From NCBI GenBank assembly GCA_900555635.1, contig USLU01000093.1, positions 1 to 18,476 on the forward strand: a stretch of DNA of 18,476 bases, read 5' to 3'. The DNA comes from an uncultured Bacteroides sp. GTDB taxonomy: Bacteria; Bacteroidota; Bacteroidia; Bacteroidales; Bacteroidaceae. How positions within the stretch are numbered: the stretch's first letter is position 1; each line of letters begins with the position of its first letter. The position numbers and the translations under genes were made by a program. Of the stretch, positions 7,627 through 15,242 are shown piece after piece. The notes beneath the pieces were generated by a model. It was not told where the DNA came from, did not search any database, and worked only from the letters and a program-made list of their open reading frames with translations.

Positions 7627-8091
7627 ATGAGTGATTTAGAAAACAATGCACAGGAAATGGATGCAAAGAAACGTCCTTACAACCTGCGCGAAAAGAAAGA
7701 AAAGGAAGCTGCCTACCGCTCGCTGATACGGCCGGAATTGGCAGACGAGTTGTACGACAAGATATTAAATATCGTGGTTGTGCAGAAAAAGTACAGAGAT
7801 CCAGATTATTCAGCTAAAGATTTGGCGAAAGAATTGCAGACCAACACCCGTTATTTATCTGCAGTTGTGAATTCGCGTTTCGGTATGAATTATTCTTGTT
7901 TGTTGAATGAATACAGAGTGAAAGAAGCACAGCATTTGTTGACAGACAAAAGATATGAAGACAAAAATGTTGAAGAGATCAGCACCATGGTAGGTTTTGC
8001 TAATCGTCAGTCTTTCTATGCTGCCTTTTATAAAAATGTAAATGAAACTCCTAACGGATATCGTAAAAGACACGCAGAAAAAAAGAAATAA
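7627..8091 (+). CDS. AraC-family DNA-binding protein, DNA-binding domain only
   Basis: A 154-residue transcriptional regulator consisting of a charged N-terminal stretch (residues 1-45, rich in Lys, Glu and Arg) and a single AraC/XylS DNA-binding domain with two helix-turn-helix motifs. HTH1 is about 62-82 (YSAKDLAKELQTNTRYLSAV) and HTH2 about 115-136, followed by the conserved family ending TPNGYRKRH. There is no ligand-binding or sensor domain, no phospho-receiver and no membrane segment, so it cannot sense a sugar as typical AraC proteins do; it may act as a small constitutive or partner-controlled regulator. It is followed by a terminator, then by the DPP III gene. The target is unknown. 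The start at 7627 is preceded by a leader carrying a strong hairpin. Confidence 0.88.
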   Translation: MSDLENNAQEMDAKKRPYNLREKKEKEAAYRSLIRPELADELYDKILNIVVVQKKYRDPDYSAKDLAKELQTNTRYLSAVVNSRFGMNYSCLLNEYRVKEAQHLLTDKRYEDKNVEEISTMVGFANRQSFYAAFYKNVNETPNGYRKRHAEKKK

Positions 8092-8112
8092 CTCTGCAAA
8101 CTGAATGTATAG

Positions 8113-8158
8113 AAAGGAAATATTCCGAAACTGATGCTTTGGAATACTTCCTTTTTGT
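8113..8158 (+). terminator. Terminator after the AraC-type gene
   Basis: AAAGGAAATATTCC (from 8113) pairs with GGAATACTTCCTTT (ending about 8154) with one A-C mismatch, then TTTTTGTCTTTAT. A typical intrinsic terminator 21 nt after the stop. Confidence 0.75.
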
Positions 8159-8194
8159 CTTTATAAATACCAACTCTCTACATATTCCCGACAC

Positions 8195-10243
8195 ATGAAG
8201 AAACAACTAATTTTGATGGTGACTGCCCTTTCTTTATTGACAGCTTGTGGCAGAAATCCAAAAACAACTGCTGAGGCAGAAAAATTTGATTATACAGTGG
8301 AACAATTTGCAGATTTACAGATTTTACGTTATAGTGTGCCTGGTTTTGAAAACCTATCACTCAAACAAAAAGAACTAGTTTATTACCTGACAGAGGCTGC
8401 TTTGCAGGGTAGAGATATCTTGTTTGATCAGAATGGAAAGTATAACTTAACCATTCGTAGAATGCTAGAGGCAGTTTATACGGGTTATAAAGGGGATAAA
8501 AATACTCCTGACTTCAAAGCGATGGAAGTTTATCTGAAGCGCGTATGGTTTTCTAATGGCATTCATCATCATTACGGCAGTGAAAAGTTTGTACCGGGTT
8601 TCAGTCCTGAATTCTTTAAGCAAGCTGTGTTGAGTGTAGATGCCTCTGCTATGCCGTTAGCTGAAGGACAGACTATAGAGCAATTATGTGATGAGGTCTT
8701 TCCTGTTATTTTTGATCCTAAAGTTATGCCCAAACGAGTGAATCAAGCGGCGGGCGAAGACTTGGTATTAACCTCTGCTTGTAACTATTACGATGGTGTA
8801 ACACAGCAAGAAGCTGAAGATTACTACAATGCGTTGAAGAATCCGAAAGATGAAACTCCGGTGTCATACGGTTTGAACAGCCGTTTGGTTAAGGTAGATG
8901 GTAAAGTGCAGGAAAAGGTTTGGAAAGTAGGAGGGCTTTACAGTCCGGCTATTGAAAAGATCGTATATTGGTTGAAAAAAGCGGAAGGGGTTGCTGAGAC
9001 TCCTGAGCAGAAAGCTGTAATTGCTAAGTTGGTGGAATTCTATGAATCCGGCGATTTGAAAATCTTTGATGATTATGCTATTCTTTGGGTAAAGGATCTG
9101 AATTCACGTGTTGATTTTGTAAATGGCTTTACTGAAAGTTATGGTGACCCACTTGGTATGAAAGCTAGCTGGGAGTCCTTGGTGAACTTTAAGGATATGG
9201 AAGCTACTCGACGTACGGAATTGATTAGCAATAATGCCCAGTGGTTTGAAGATCATTCTCCGGCAGATAAACAGTTTAAAAAGGAAGAAGTAAAAGGCGT
9301 ATCGGCTAAAGTGATTACTGCAGCTATTCTAGCCGGTGATTTATATCCGGCAACTGCAATCGGTATCAATTTGCCGAATGCAAATTGGATACGCAACCAT
9401 CATGGCTCAAAGTCCGTAACCATTGGTAATATAACTGATGCTTATAATAAAGCAGCACATGGCAATGGCTTTAATGAAGAGTTTGTATACAGCGACGCTG
9501 AACTTCAATTGATTGATAAATACGGTGACCTGACTGGCAACTTGCATACTGATCTCCACGAATGTTTAGGACACGGCTCTGGTAAACTGTTACCAGGTGT
9601 TGATCCTGATGCTTTGAAAGCTTACGGTTCAACCATAGAAGAAGCTCGTGCCGACTTATTCGGACTTTATTATGTGGCTGATCCGAAGTTGGTGGAGTTA
9701 GGATTGACGCCTAATGAAGAGGCTTATAAAGCTGAATATTACGCCTTCTTAATGAATGGTTTGATGACTCAGTTAGTTCGCATAGAGCCGGGCAATAATG
9801 TAGAAGAAGCTCACATGCGTAATCGTCAACTCATTGCTCGTTGGGTATTCGAGAAAGGTGCAGCCGACAAAGTTGTAGAATTAGTGAAGAAAAACGGGAA
9901 GACTTATGTTGTAGTGAATGACTACGATAAACTTCGCAAACTTTTTGGTGAACTGCTGGCCGAAATACAACGTATTAAGTCAACAGGAGATTTGGAAGGA
10001 GCTCGTAATTTAGTAGAAGCGTATGCCGTGAAAGTAGATCCTACTTTGCATGCCGAAGTCTTGGAGCGCTATAAAAAGCTGAACCTTGCTCCTTATAAAG
10101 GATTTGTCAATCCTAAATATGAAGCAGTGACGGATGCTGATGGTAAAATTACCGACATTCAAGTAACTTATGATGAAGACTATGTAGACCAGATGTTGCG
10201 TTATAGCAAAGACTATTCTACTTTACCTTCCATAAATAATTAA
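8195..10243 (+). CDS. Dipeptidyl peptidase III (M49 family) lipoprotein
   Basis: A zinc exopeptidase that removes dipeptides from the N-termini of short peptides. The 682-residue length fits bacterial DPP III. Seen: a lipoprotein signal peptide MKKQLILMVTALSLLTAC with the lipobox LTAC (Cys18), so the mature enzyme is membrane-anchored, probably facing the periplasm or the cell surface; the M49 signature HECLGH (H455, E456, H460); and the second motif EEARAD (482-487), whose glutamate is the third zinc ligand in the family. The HECLGH/EEARAD pair is the form described for Bacteroides enzymes, while the human enzyme has HELLGH/EECRAE. The next gene starts at the base after its stop, so the two are probably translated from one mRNA. 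No obvious promoter is seen in the 36 bp after the upstream terminator. Confidence 0.95.
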   Translation: MKKQLILMVTALSLLTACGRNPKTTAEAEKFDYTVEQFADLQILRYSVPGFENLSLKQKELVYYLTEAALQGRDILFDQNGKYNLTIRRMLEAVYTGYKGDKNTPDFKAMEVYLKRVWFSNGIHHHYGSEKFVPGFSPEFFKQAVLSVDASAMPLAEGQTIEQLCDEVFPVIFDPKVMPKRVNQAAGEDLVLTSACNYYDGVTQQEAEDYYNALKNPKDETPVSYGLNSRLVKVDGKVQEKVWKVGGLYSPAIEKIVYWLKKAEGVAETPEQKAVIAKLVEFYESGDLKIFDDYAILWVKDLNSRVDFVNGFTESYGDPLGMKASWESLVNFKDMEATRRTELISNNAQWFEDHSPADKQFKKEEVKGVSAKVITAAILAGDLYPATAIGINLPNANWIRNHHGSKSVTIGNITDAYNKAAHGNGFNEEFVYSDAELQLIDKYGDLTGNLHTDLHECLGHGSGKLLPGVDPDALKAYGSTIEEARADLFGLYYVADPKLVELGLTPNEEAYKAEYYAFLMNGLMTQLVRIEPGNNVEEAHMRNRQLIARWVFEKGAADKVVELVKKNGKTYVVVNDYDKLRKLFGELLAEIQRIKSTGDLEGARNLVEAYAVKVDPTLHAEVLERYKKLNLAPYKGFVNPKYEAVTDADGKITDIQVTYDEDYVDQMLRYSKDYSTLPSINN

Positions 10244-10921
10244 ATGATAATGGATTCAAAAGAACTGTTACATCAACAACTGAAAGATATCAAAACACAG
10301 CTCCGTCTCTCAATGAACGGGGCTGTGTCCCAAAGTATGCGTGAGAAAGGTTTGGTATATAAACTGAACTTCGGCGTAGAGTTGCCCCGCATCAAAAGTA
10401 TAGCTGCCGGATATGAAAAAGACCACGCATTGGCGCAAGCCCTGTGGAAAGAAGATATCCGCGAATGTAAGATACTAGCCGGATTGTTGCAGCCTGTTGA
10501 CAGCTTCCTGCCGGAAATTGCAGATATCTGGGTAGAAAACATGCCCAATATTGAAATTGCCGAACTTACTTGCATGAACTTGTTCCAATATTTGCCATAC
10601 GCTCCGGCAAAATCATTCCATTGGATTGCGGATGAGCGTGAATATCTCCAAGTATGTGGCTTCTTAACTATTGCCCGTCTGTTGATGAAGAAAGGTGAAA
10701 TGAATGAACGGGTAGAAAATGAGTTCCTGGATCAAGCCATCAGTGCATTCTTGTCAGGTTCCTATCATGTGCGAAATGCTGCTATGACCGCTATTCGCCG
10801 CTTTATGCAGTATCGCGAAGAGAATGCTTTTCAGGTATGTCGCCGTGTCGAAAGCTTAAAAGATTCCTCTTTGGAAGAAGAAAAATTACTTTATAACCTC
10901 GTTAAAGAGGAAGTTGATTGA
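10244..10921 (+). CDS. AlkD-like HEAT-repeat protein (DNA alkylation repair family), atypical active site
   Basis: A 225-residue all-helical protein with the repeat pattern of the AlkC/AlkD family: IKSIAAGY (about 50), ALAQALWKEDIRECKILAGLL (62-82), then ELTCMNLF (107-114) and later helices such as YHVRNAAMTAIRRFMQY. AlkD enzymes are DNA glycosylases that excise 3- and 7-alkylpurines. From memory of the family, catalysis uses a Trp and an Asp in an SWDxCDxxCMNLF segment; here the aligned positions read N-I-E-I-A-E, so Trp is Ile103 and Asp is Glu107. An arginine is present at 145 but its equivalence is uncertain. It may therefore bind DNA or another partner without classical activity. It begins directly at the DPP III stop; an alternative ATG lies 6 bp downstream at 10250. 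Confidence 0.78.
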   Translation: MIMDSKELLHQQLKDIKTQLRLSMNGAVSQSMREKGLVYKLNFGVELPRIKSIAAGYEKDHALAQALWKEDIRECKILAGLLQPVDSFLPEIADIWVENMPNIEIAELTCMNLFQYLPYAPAKSFHWIADEREYLQVCGFLTIARLLMKKGEMNERVENEFLDQAISAFLSGSYHVRNAAMTAIRRFMQYREENAFQVCRRVESLKDSSLEEEKLLYNLVKEEVD

Positions 10922-10952
10922 AAAGATCGCATTATTTTTCTCTCATTCTCTC

Positions 10953-10981
10953 TTGCTTTCCACAAAAAAGGATTAACTTTG
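10953..10981 (+). promoter_or_regulatory. Putative fur-purA promoter
   Basis: TTG at 10953-10955 is followed after 18 bp by TAACTTTG (10974-10981), an exact TAnnTTTG match. Transcription would start near 10988, about 18 nt before the ATG at 11006, so a translation start at TTG 10979 would lie upstream of the mRNA. Confidence 0.6.
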
Positions 10982-11005
10982 TTGGCTGTAAAACTGCGCC
11001 GTCAA

Positions 11006-11494
11006 ATGGAAAGTCAGAATGTGAAAGATACAGTAAGGCAGATATTCACTGAATATTTGAATGCGAACGGGCATCGAAAGACTCCTGAACGCTATGCCAT
11101 ACTCGATACCATATATTCTATAGAAGGGCATTTTGATATTGACACGCTTTACTCACTGATGGCAGATCAGGAAAACTTCCGTGTCAGTCGAGCTACTCTT
11201 TATAATACTATAATCTTGCTTATCAATGCCCGTTTGGTTATAAAGCACCAGTTTGGCAACTCTTCCCAATACGAAAAATCATACAATCGCGATACTCACC
11301 ATCATCAAATTTGTACGCAATGCGGCAAGGTGACGGAGTTTCAGAATGAGGAGCTGCAACATGCTATTGCAAATACCAAATTGAGCCGCTTTAGTCTGAC
11401 ACATTATTCCTTATATATGTACGGATTGTGCAGTAAGTGCGACCGGGCGAATAAAAGAAAGAAAAAGAATAATAACCATAAGAAAGAAAAATGA
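11006..11494 (+). CDS. Fur-family metal-dependent transcriptional regulator
   Basis: A 162-residue repressor of the Fur/PerR/Zur superfamily: an N-terminal winged helix (residues 1-80; recognition region FRVSRATLYNTIILL at 58-72) and a C-terminal metal and dimer domain with HHH at 98-100 and two CxxC pairs (C103/C106 and C142/C145) that should hold a structural zinc. The tail is very lysine- and asparagine-rich. Which metal or peroxide it senses cannot be read from the sequence. I chose the ATG at 11006 rather than the TTG at 10979 because the TTG sits inside the -7 box. It overlaps purA by 4 bp, which suggests coupled translation; direct regulation of adenylosuccinate synthase by this protein is possible but not shown. 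Confidence 0.9.
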   Translation: MESQNVKDTVRQIFTEYLNANGHRKTPERYAILDTIYSIEGHFDIDTLYSLMADQENFRVSRATLYNTIILLINARLVIKHQFGNSSQYEKSYNRDTHHHQICTQCGKVTEFQNEELQHAIANTKLSRFSLTHYSLYMYGLCSKCDRANKRKKKNNNHKKEK

Positions 11495-12759
11495 AAGTAG
11501 ATGTTCTATTAGGATTACAATGGGGCGACGAAGGCAAAGGCAAAGTCGTTGACGTATTAACTCCGCGATATGATGTTGTGGCACGTTTCCAAGGCGGACC
11601 GAATGCCGGACATACATTGGAGTTCGAGGGGCAGAAGTATGTGCTTCGTTCTATCCCATCGGGAATTTTTCAGGGAGACAAGGTAAATATCATCGGTAAC
11701 GGTGTAGTGCTTGATCCGGCTCTTTTCAAGGCAGAAGCTGAAGCTTTGGAAGCATCCGGCCATAATTTGAAGGAGCGCTTGCATATATCAAAGAAAGCAC
11801 ACCTCATTCTGCCTACTCACCGTATATTGGATGCTGCTTATGAAGCTGCCAAGGGAGATGCTAAAGTGGGTACTACCGGTAAAGGTATTGGCCCGACTTA
11901 CACAGACAAAGTAAGCCGTAACGGTGTACGTGTAGGAGATATTCTGCATGATTTTGATAAGGTGTATGCTGCAGCCAAAGCCCGTCACGAGCAGATATTG
12001 GCAAGTATGAACTATGAGTACGATCTCACAGAACTTGAGAAGGCATGGCTCGAAGGCATTGAGTACCTGAAACAATTCAAATTGGTTGATAGCGAACACG
12101 AGATTAACGGTTTGCTGAATTCGGGTAAGTCTGTATTATGCGAAGGTGCGCAAGGTACCATGTTGGATATCGACTTTGGATCTTATCCTTTTGTAACTTC
12201 TTCAAATACTGTTTGTGCAGGTGCTTGTACCGGTTTGGGCGTTGCTCCCAACAAGATAGGTGAAGTTTACGGTATTTTCAAAGCCTATTGTACACGTGTA
12301 GGTTCCGGTCCGTTCCCTACCGAATTATTTGACGAGACTGGTGACGAAATTTGTACTTTAGGACATGAATTTGGATCAGTTACCGGACGTAAGCGTCGTT
12401 GCGGATGGATTGACTTGGTTGCCTTGAAGTATGCTATCATGGTAGACGGTGTAACCAAGCTGATTATGATGAAGAGCGATGTGCTCGACGCATTCGAAAC
12501 AATCAAAGCTTGTGTAGCTTATAAGATCAATGGTGAAGAAATAGATTACTTCCCGTATGATATTAATGAAACCATTGAACCGGTTTATGTAGAACTTCCC
12601 GGCTGGCAGACCGATATGACCAAGATGCAGAGTGAGGATGAATTCCCCGAGGAATTCAATGCCTATTTGTCATTCTTGGAAGAGCAACTTGAAGTACCTA
12701 TCAAGATTGTTTCTGTAGGTCCTGACCGCGAGCAGACCATTGAGCGTTATACGGAATAA
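11491..12759 (+). CDS. purA: Adenylosuccinate synthetase
   Basis: GTP-dependent joining of IMP and aspartate to adenylosuccinate, the first committed step from IMP to AMP; cytoplasmic. The 422-residue length is close to the usual 425-430. Seen: the N-terminal loop GLQWGDEGKGK with the catalytic Asp13, GPNAGHT with the catalytic His41, STHRILDAA-type region LPTHRILDAAYE, GTTGKGIGPTY, the IMP-binding VTSSNTVCAGACTGLG, and SVTGRKRRCGWIDL of the aspartate and GTP site. The ATG overlaps the fur-like stop (ATGA), so purA is probably expressed from the fur promoter. A large hairpin with a run of seven Ts follows. All key positions appear intact. Confidence 0.98.
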   Translation: MKVDVLLGLQWGDEGKGKVVDVLTPRYDVVARFQGGPNAGHTLEFEGQKYVLRSIPSGIFQGDKVNIIGNGVVLDPALFKAEAEALEASGHNLKERLHISKKAHLILPTHRILDAAYEAAKGDAKVGTTGKGIGPTYTDKVSRNGVRVGDILHDFDKVYAAAKARHEQILASMNYEYDLTELEKAWLEGIEYLKQFKLVDSEHEINGLLNSGKSVLCEGAQGTMLDIDFGSYPFVTSSNTVCAGACTGLGVAPNKIGEVYGIFKAYCTRVGSGPFPTELFDETGDEICTLGHEFGSVTGRKRRCGWIDLVALKYAIMVDGVTKLIMMKSDVLDAFETIKACVAYKINGEEIDYFPYDINETIEPVYVELPGWQTDMTKMQSEDEFPEEFNAYLSFLEEQLEVPIKIVSVGPDREQTIERYTE

Positions 12760-12777
12760 AATAGACTGATAACCTTT

Positions 12778-12849
12778 AGCACGGATTACACGGATTTCGC
12801 GGCTTCATCTGAAGACCCGTGGTTGTTCGGGTAATCCGTGCTTTTTTTA
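12778..12849 (+). terminator. Long-stem terminator after purA, also adjacent to the fucosidase start
   Basis: AGCACGGATTAC (12778-12789) pairs perfectly with GTAATCCGTGCT (12831-12842), 12 bp, followed directly by a run of Ts. The 41-nt interior contains a second small stem (CTTCA / TGAAG), so the structure is branched. The left side is built of 9-bp units (ACGGATTAC, ACGGATTTC, GCGGCTTCA). It resembles intergenic CGGATT-type repeats I associate with Bacteroides genomes. The T run ends about 10 nt before the fucosidase ATG. Confidence 0.75.
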
Positions 12850-12858
12850 TTTACTCTT

Positions 12859-14163
12859 ATGAAAACACAATTCTTATCTTTTTTACTAGTGCTTTTGTTC
12901 GTAACATCGGCAAAATCACAAACCTATCAACCTACCCAAGAGAATCTGAAATCACGGCAGGAATTCAGAGATGCCAAATTCGGTATTTTTTTACATTGGG
13001 GATTGTACAGCATGCTGGCTACCGGCGAGTGGACTATGACAAACAAGGATCTGAACTATAAAGAATATGCCAAACTGGCGGGTGGTTTTTATCCTTCTAA
13101 GTTTGATGCTGCCCAGTGGGTATCTGCTATTAAGGCTTCCGGCGCTAAATATATTTGTATTACGAGTCGTCACCACGAAGGTTTCTCCATGTTTCATACC
13201 CGGTATTCCGACTATAACATTGTAGATGCTACCCCTTTCAAGAGGGATATATTGAAAGAATTGGCCGATGAATGTCATAAGCAAGGGATACGCCTGCATT
13301 TTTATTATTCACATATAGACTGGTATCGGGAAGATGCTCCGTGGGGACGTACGGGCCATGGCACCGGACGCCCTGATCCCAAGGGAAATTGGAAAAGTTA
13401 TTATCAATTTATGAATAACCAGATTACGGAGTTGTTGACGAATTATGGTGAAATCGGTGCAATTTGGTTCGATGGCTGGTGGGATCAGGATCAGAATCCG
13501 GATTTTGATTGGCAATTGCCCGAGCAATATGCCATGATACATCGCCTGCAACCGGCATGCTTGATCGGTAATAATCATCATCAAACTCCTTTTCCCGGGG
13601 AAGATATACAGATTTTTGAGCGCGATCTACCCGGTGAAAACACTGCCGGCCTCTCCGGACAAAAAGTGACTGCATTGCCTTTGGAGACCTGTGAGACGAT
13701 GAATGGGATGTGGGGATATAAGATTACGGATCAAGATTATAAATCGCCTAAAACTTTGATACATTATTTAGTGAAAGCTGCCGGAAGGGATGCCAATCTG
13801 TTAATGAATATCGGCCCTCAACCTGATGGTGAACTGCCGGCTACAGCTTTGGAGCGTTTAGTCGAAGTAGGGGATTGGATGAAGATATATGGTGAAACTA
13901 TTTACGGTACCCGTGGCGGTTGCATAGCTCCACATCCTTGGGGTGTGACAACTCAGAAGGGAAATAAGTTGTATGTGCATATTCTTGACCTTCAGGATAA
14001 AGCTCTCTTTCTGCCCTTGGAAGGAAAACGAGTAAAACAAGCTGTCAGTTTTGCAGATCGGCAACCCTTAAAGTATCAGAAATGTGAAGGTGGTGTAATG
14101 CTTTATCTTCCTGCCATACCGACGGATATTGATAAAGTTGTTGAAATGGTAATAAGTGATTAA
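12859..14163 (+). CDS. Exported alpha-L-fucosidase, GH29
   Basis: Retaining glycosidase that removes alpha-linked L-fucose from glycans. The 434-residue protein has a signal peptide (MKTQFLSFLLVLLFVTSAKS) without a lipobox, so it is probably periplasmic. The GH29 barrel is clear: FGIFLHWGLYSM, YICITSRHHEGFSMFHT, IRLHFYYSHIDW, and the nucleophile Asp205 in GAIWFDGWW. The acid/base is less fixed across GH29; Glu254 (FERDLPGE) and Glu276 or Glu279 (PLETCETMN) are candidates. NLLMNIGPQPDGELP closes the barrel and a small beta domain follows. The ATG at 12859 was chosen over a GTG at 12838, which lies inside the upstream hairpin and would spoil the signal peptide. No SusC/SusD or other polysaccharide-utilisation gene is nearby, so it is a stand-alone fucosidase. 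Its promoter is not apparent. Confidence 0.93.
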   Translation: MKTQFLSFLLVLLFVTSAKSQTYQPTQENLKSRQEFRDAKFGIFLHWGLYSMLATGEWTMTNKDLNYKEYAKLAGGFYPSKFDAAQWVSAIKASGAKYICITSRHHEGFSMFHTRYSDYNIVDATPFKRDILKELADECHKQGIRLHFYYSHIDWYREDAPWGRTGHGTGRPDPKGNWKSYYQFMNNQITELLTNYGEIGAIWFDGWWDQDQNPDFDWQLPEQYAMIHRLQPACLIGNNHHQTPFPGEDIQIFERDLPGENTAGLSGQKVTALPLETCETMNGMWGYKITDQDYKSPKTLIHYLVKAAGRDANLLMNIGPQPDGELPATALERLVEVGDWMKIYGETIYGTRGGCIAPHPWGVTTQKGNKLYVHILDLQDKALFLPLEGKRVKQAVSFADRQPLKYQKCEGGVMLYLPAIPTDIDKVVEMVISD

Positions 14164-14227
14164 GCCATGCAGGCATATCGTATAACATTAATCACTATTC
14201 ATTATTATTTAATTCTTCCTAAAAGTT

Positions 14228-14268
14228 AAAGGAAATACTAGTAATGCTCGTCGTTTCCTTTTATTTTT
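14228..14268 (+). terminator. Terminator after the fucosidase gene
   Basis: AAAGGAAA (14228-14235) pairs with TTTCCTTT (14254-14261) around an 18-nt loop containing the palindrome TACTAGTA, followed by TATTTTTGG. AT-rich stem, so only moderate strength. Confidence 0.55.
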
Positions 14269-14329
14269 GGCAAACAATTTGTTATACAACTAGAAACGAC
14301 TAATTATTTACTAAAAAGAGAAAAAGAAA

Positions 14330-15025
14330 ATGGGTACAGGAATGATAGGAATACAATGGATTATTTTTATCGGTATCGCCGTTATAAGTTGGCTGGTACA
14401 GATGAATCTTCAAAACAAGTTTAAGAAATACTCTAAAATCCCTACCGGTAACGGGATGACGGGACGTGATGTTGCACTGAAAATGTTGCATGATAATGGT
14501 ATTTATGATGTTACCGTGACACATACACCGGGACACTTGACCGACCATTACAATCCTGCTAATAAAACAGTGAACTTGAGTGAAGGTGTATATGAGGGTA
14601 ATAGTATTATGGCTGCTGCGGTAGCTGCCCATGAATGCGGACACGCTGTTCAGCATGCACGTGCTTATGCGCCGCTGACGATGCGTAGTAAATTGGTGCC
14701 GGTTGTATCTTTTGCATCGCAATGGATGACTTGGTTATTGTTGGGTGGTATCTTGTTGCTGAATTCTTTTCCGCAATTGCTATTGGCAGGTATCATCTTA
14801 TTTGCAATGACCACACTATTCAGTTTTGTTACTTTGCCGGTTGAGATTGATGCTAGTAAGCGTGCACTTTCATGGTTGAGCAGCTCCGGCATTACTAATT
14901 CATACAACCATAAGGCTGCCGAGGATGCTCTTCGTTCTGCTGCTTATACATATGTAGTAGCTGCTCTTGGTTCTTTGGCAACTCTGATCTATTATATTAT
15001 GATATTCATGGGACGTAGAGACTAA
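14330..15025 (+). CDS. Membrane zinc metallopeptidase, YugP type (Zn_peptidase_2)
   Basis: A 231-residue integral membrane peptidase. Seen: an N-terminal transmembrane helix (about 5-23), a soluble loop with the family pattern LHDNGIYDVTVTHTPGHLTDHYNPANKTVNLS, the zinc site HECGH (H101, E102, H105) with a further His at 109, two closely spaced hydrophobic segments (about 120-168), PVEIDASKRAL at 170-180, whose Glu172 is a candidate third metal ligand, and a C-terminal transmembrane helix (about 205-227). This order is that of the YugP/DUF zinc-peptidase family, whose substrates are largely unknown. It is flanked by a terminator on each side, so it is probably transcribed alone. Its promoter is not clear; the leader 14270-14329 is AT-rich. 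Confidence 0.9.
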   Translation: MGTGMIGIQWIIFIGIAVISWLVQMNLQNKFKKYSKIPTGNGMTGRDVALKMLHDNGIYDVTVTHTPGHLTDHYNPANKTVNLSEGVYEGNSIMAAAVAAHECGHAVQHARAYAPLTMRSKLVPVVSFASQWMTWLLLGGILLLNSFPQLLLAGIILFAMTTLFSFVTLPVEIDASKRALSWLSSSGITNSYNHKAAEDALRSAAYTYVVAALGSLATLIYYIMIFMGRRD

Positions 15026-15055
15026 GGCGGTTCCATTATACCTTAAACATCCAAC

Positions 15056-15090
15056 ACGCATCATCTGTTTACCCCAAACAGATGATGCGT
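15056..15090 (+). repeat. First of two matched hairpins, ACCCC loop
   Basis: ACGCATCATCTGTTT (15056-15070) pairs perfectly with AAACAGATGATGCGT (15076-15090), 15 bp, with loop ACCCC. It starts 31 nt after the peptidase stop and is followed by only two Ts, so alone it would be a weak terminator. Confidence 0.75.
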
Positions 15091-15099
15091 TTGTATTAT

Positions 15100-15141
15100 A
15101 CAGATGATACATTTACCCCAAATGTATCATCTGTTTTTTCT
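15100..15141 (+). terminator. Second of two matched hairpins, ACCCC loop, with T run
   Basis: ACAGATGATACATTT (15100-15114) pairs perfectly with AAATGTATCATCTGT (15120-15134), 15 bp, loop ACCCC again, then TTTTTCT. A strong intrinsic terminator for the membrane peptidase gene. It shares ACAGATGAT / ATCATCTGT with the first hairpin, so the arms could also pair across. Confidence 0.85.
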
Positions 15142-15203
15142 TTGCATGATATATTTCGACGAGATAAACTATATATTCTCTTTTCATCCTCGATAAAATA
15201 CCG

Positions 15204-15211
15204 TAACTTTG
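15204..15211 (+). promoter_or_regulatory. Putative hisS promoter, -7 element
   Basis: TAACTTTG is an exact TAnnTTTG match 31 bp before the hisS ATG. The region 19-21 bp upstream reads CTCTTTTC, a weak -33 element. Confidence 0.5.
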
Positions 15212-15242
15212 CCACCTGATTTTTAAAGTAATTGATACGAAC

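Noticed and set aside
12838..12858. GTG start giving a longer fucosidase
   Set aside because: Lies inside the terminator stem and adds seven residues ahead of a complete signal peptide that begins at the ATG at 12859.
12859..14163. Part of a polysaccharide utilisation locus
   Set aside because: No SusC/SusD, sulfatase or other glycoside hydrolase genes adjoin it; neighbours are purA and a membrane peptidase.
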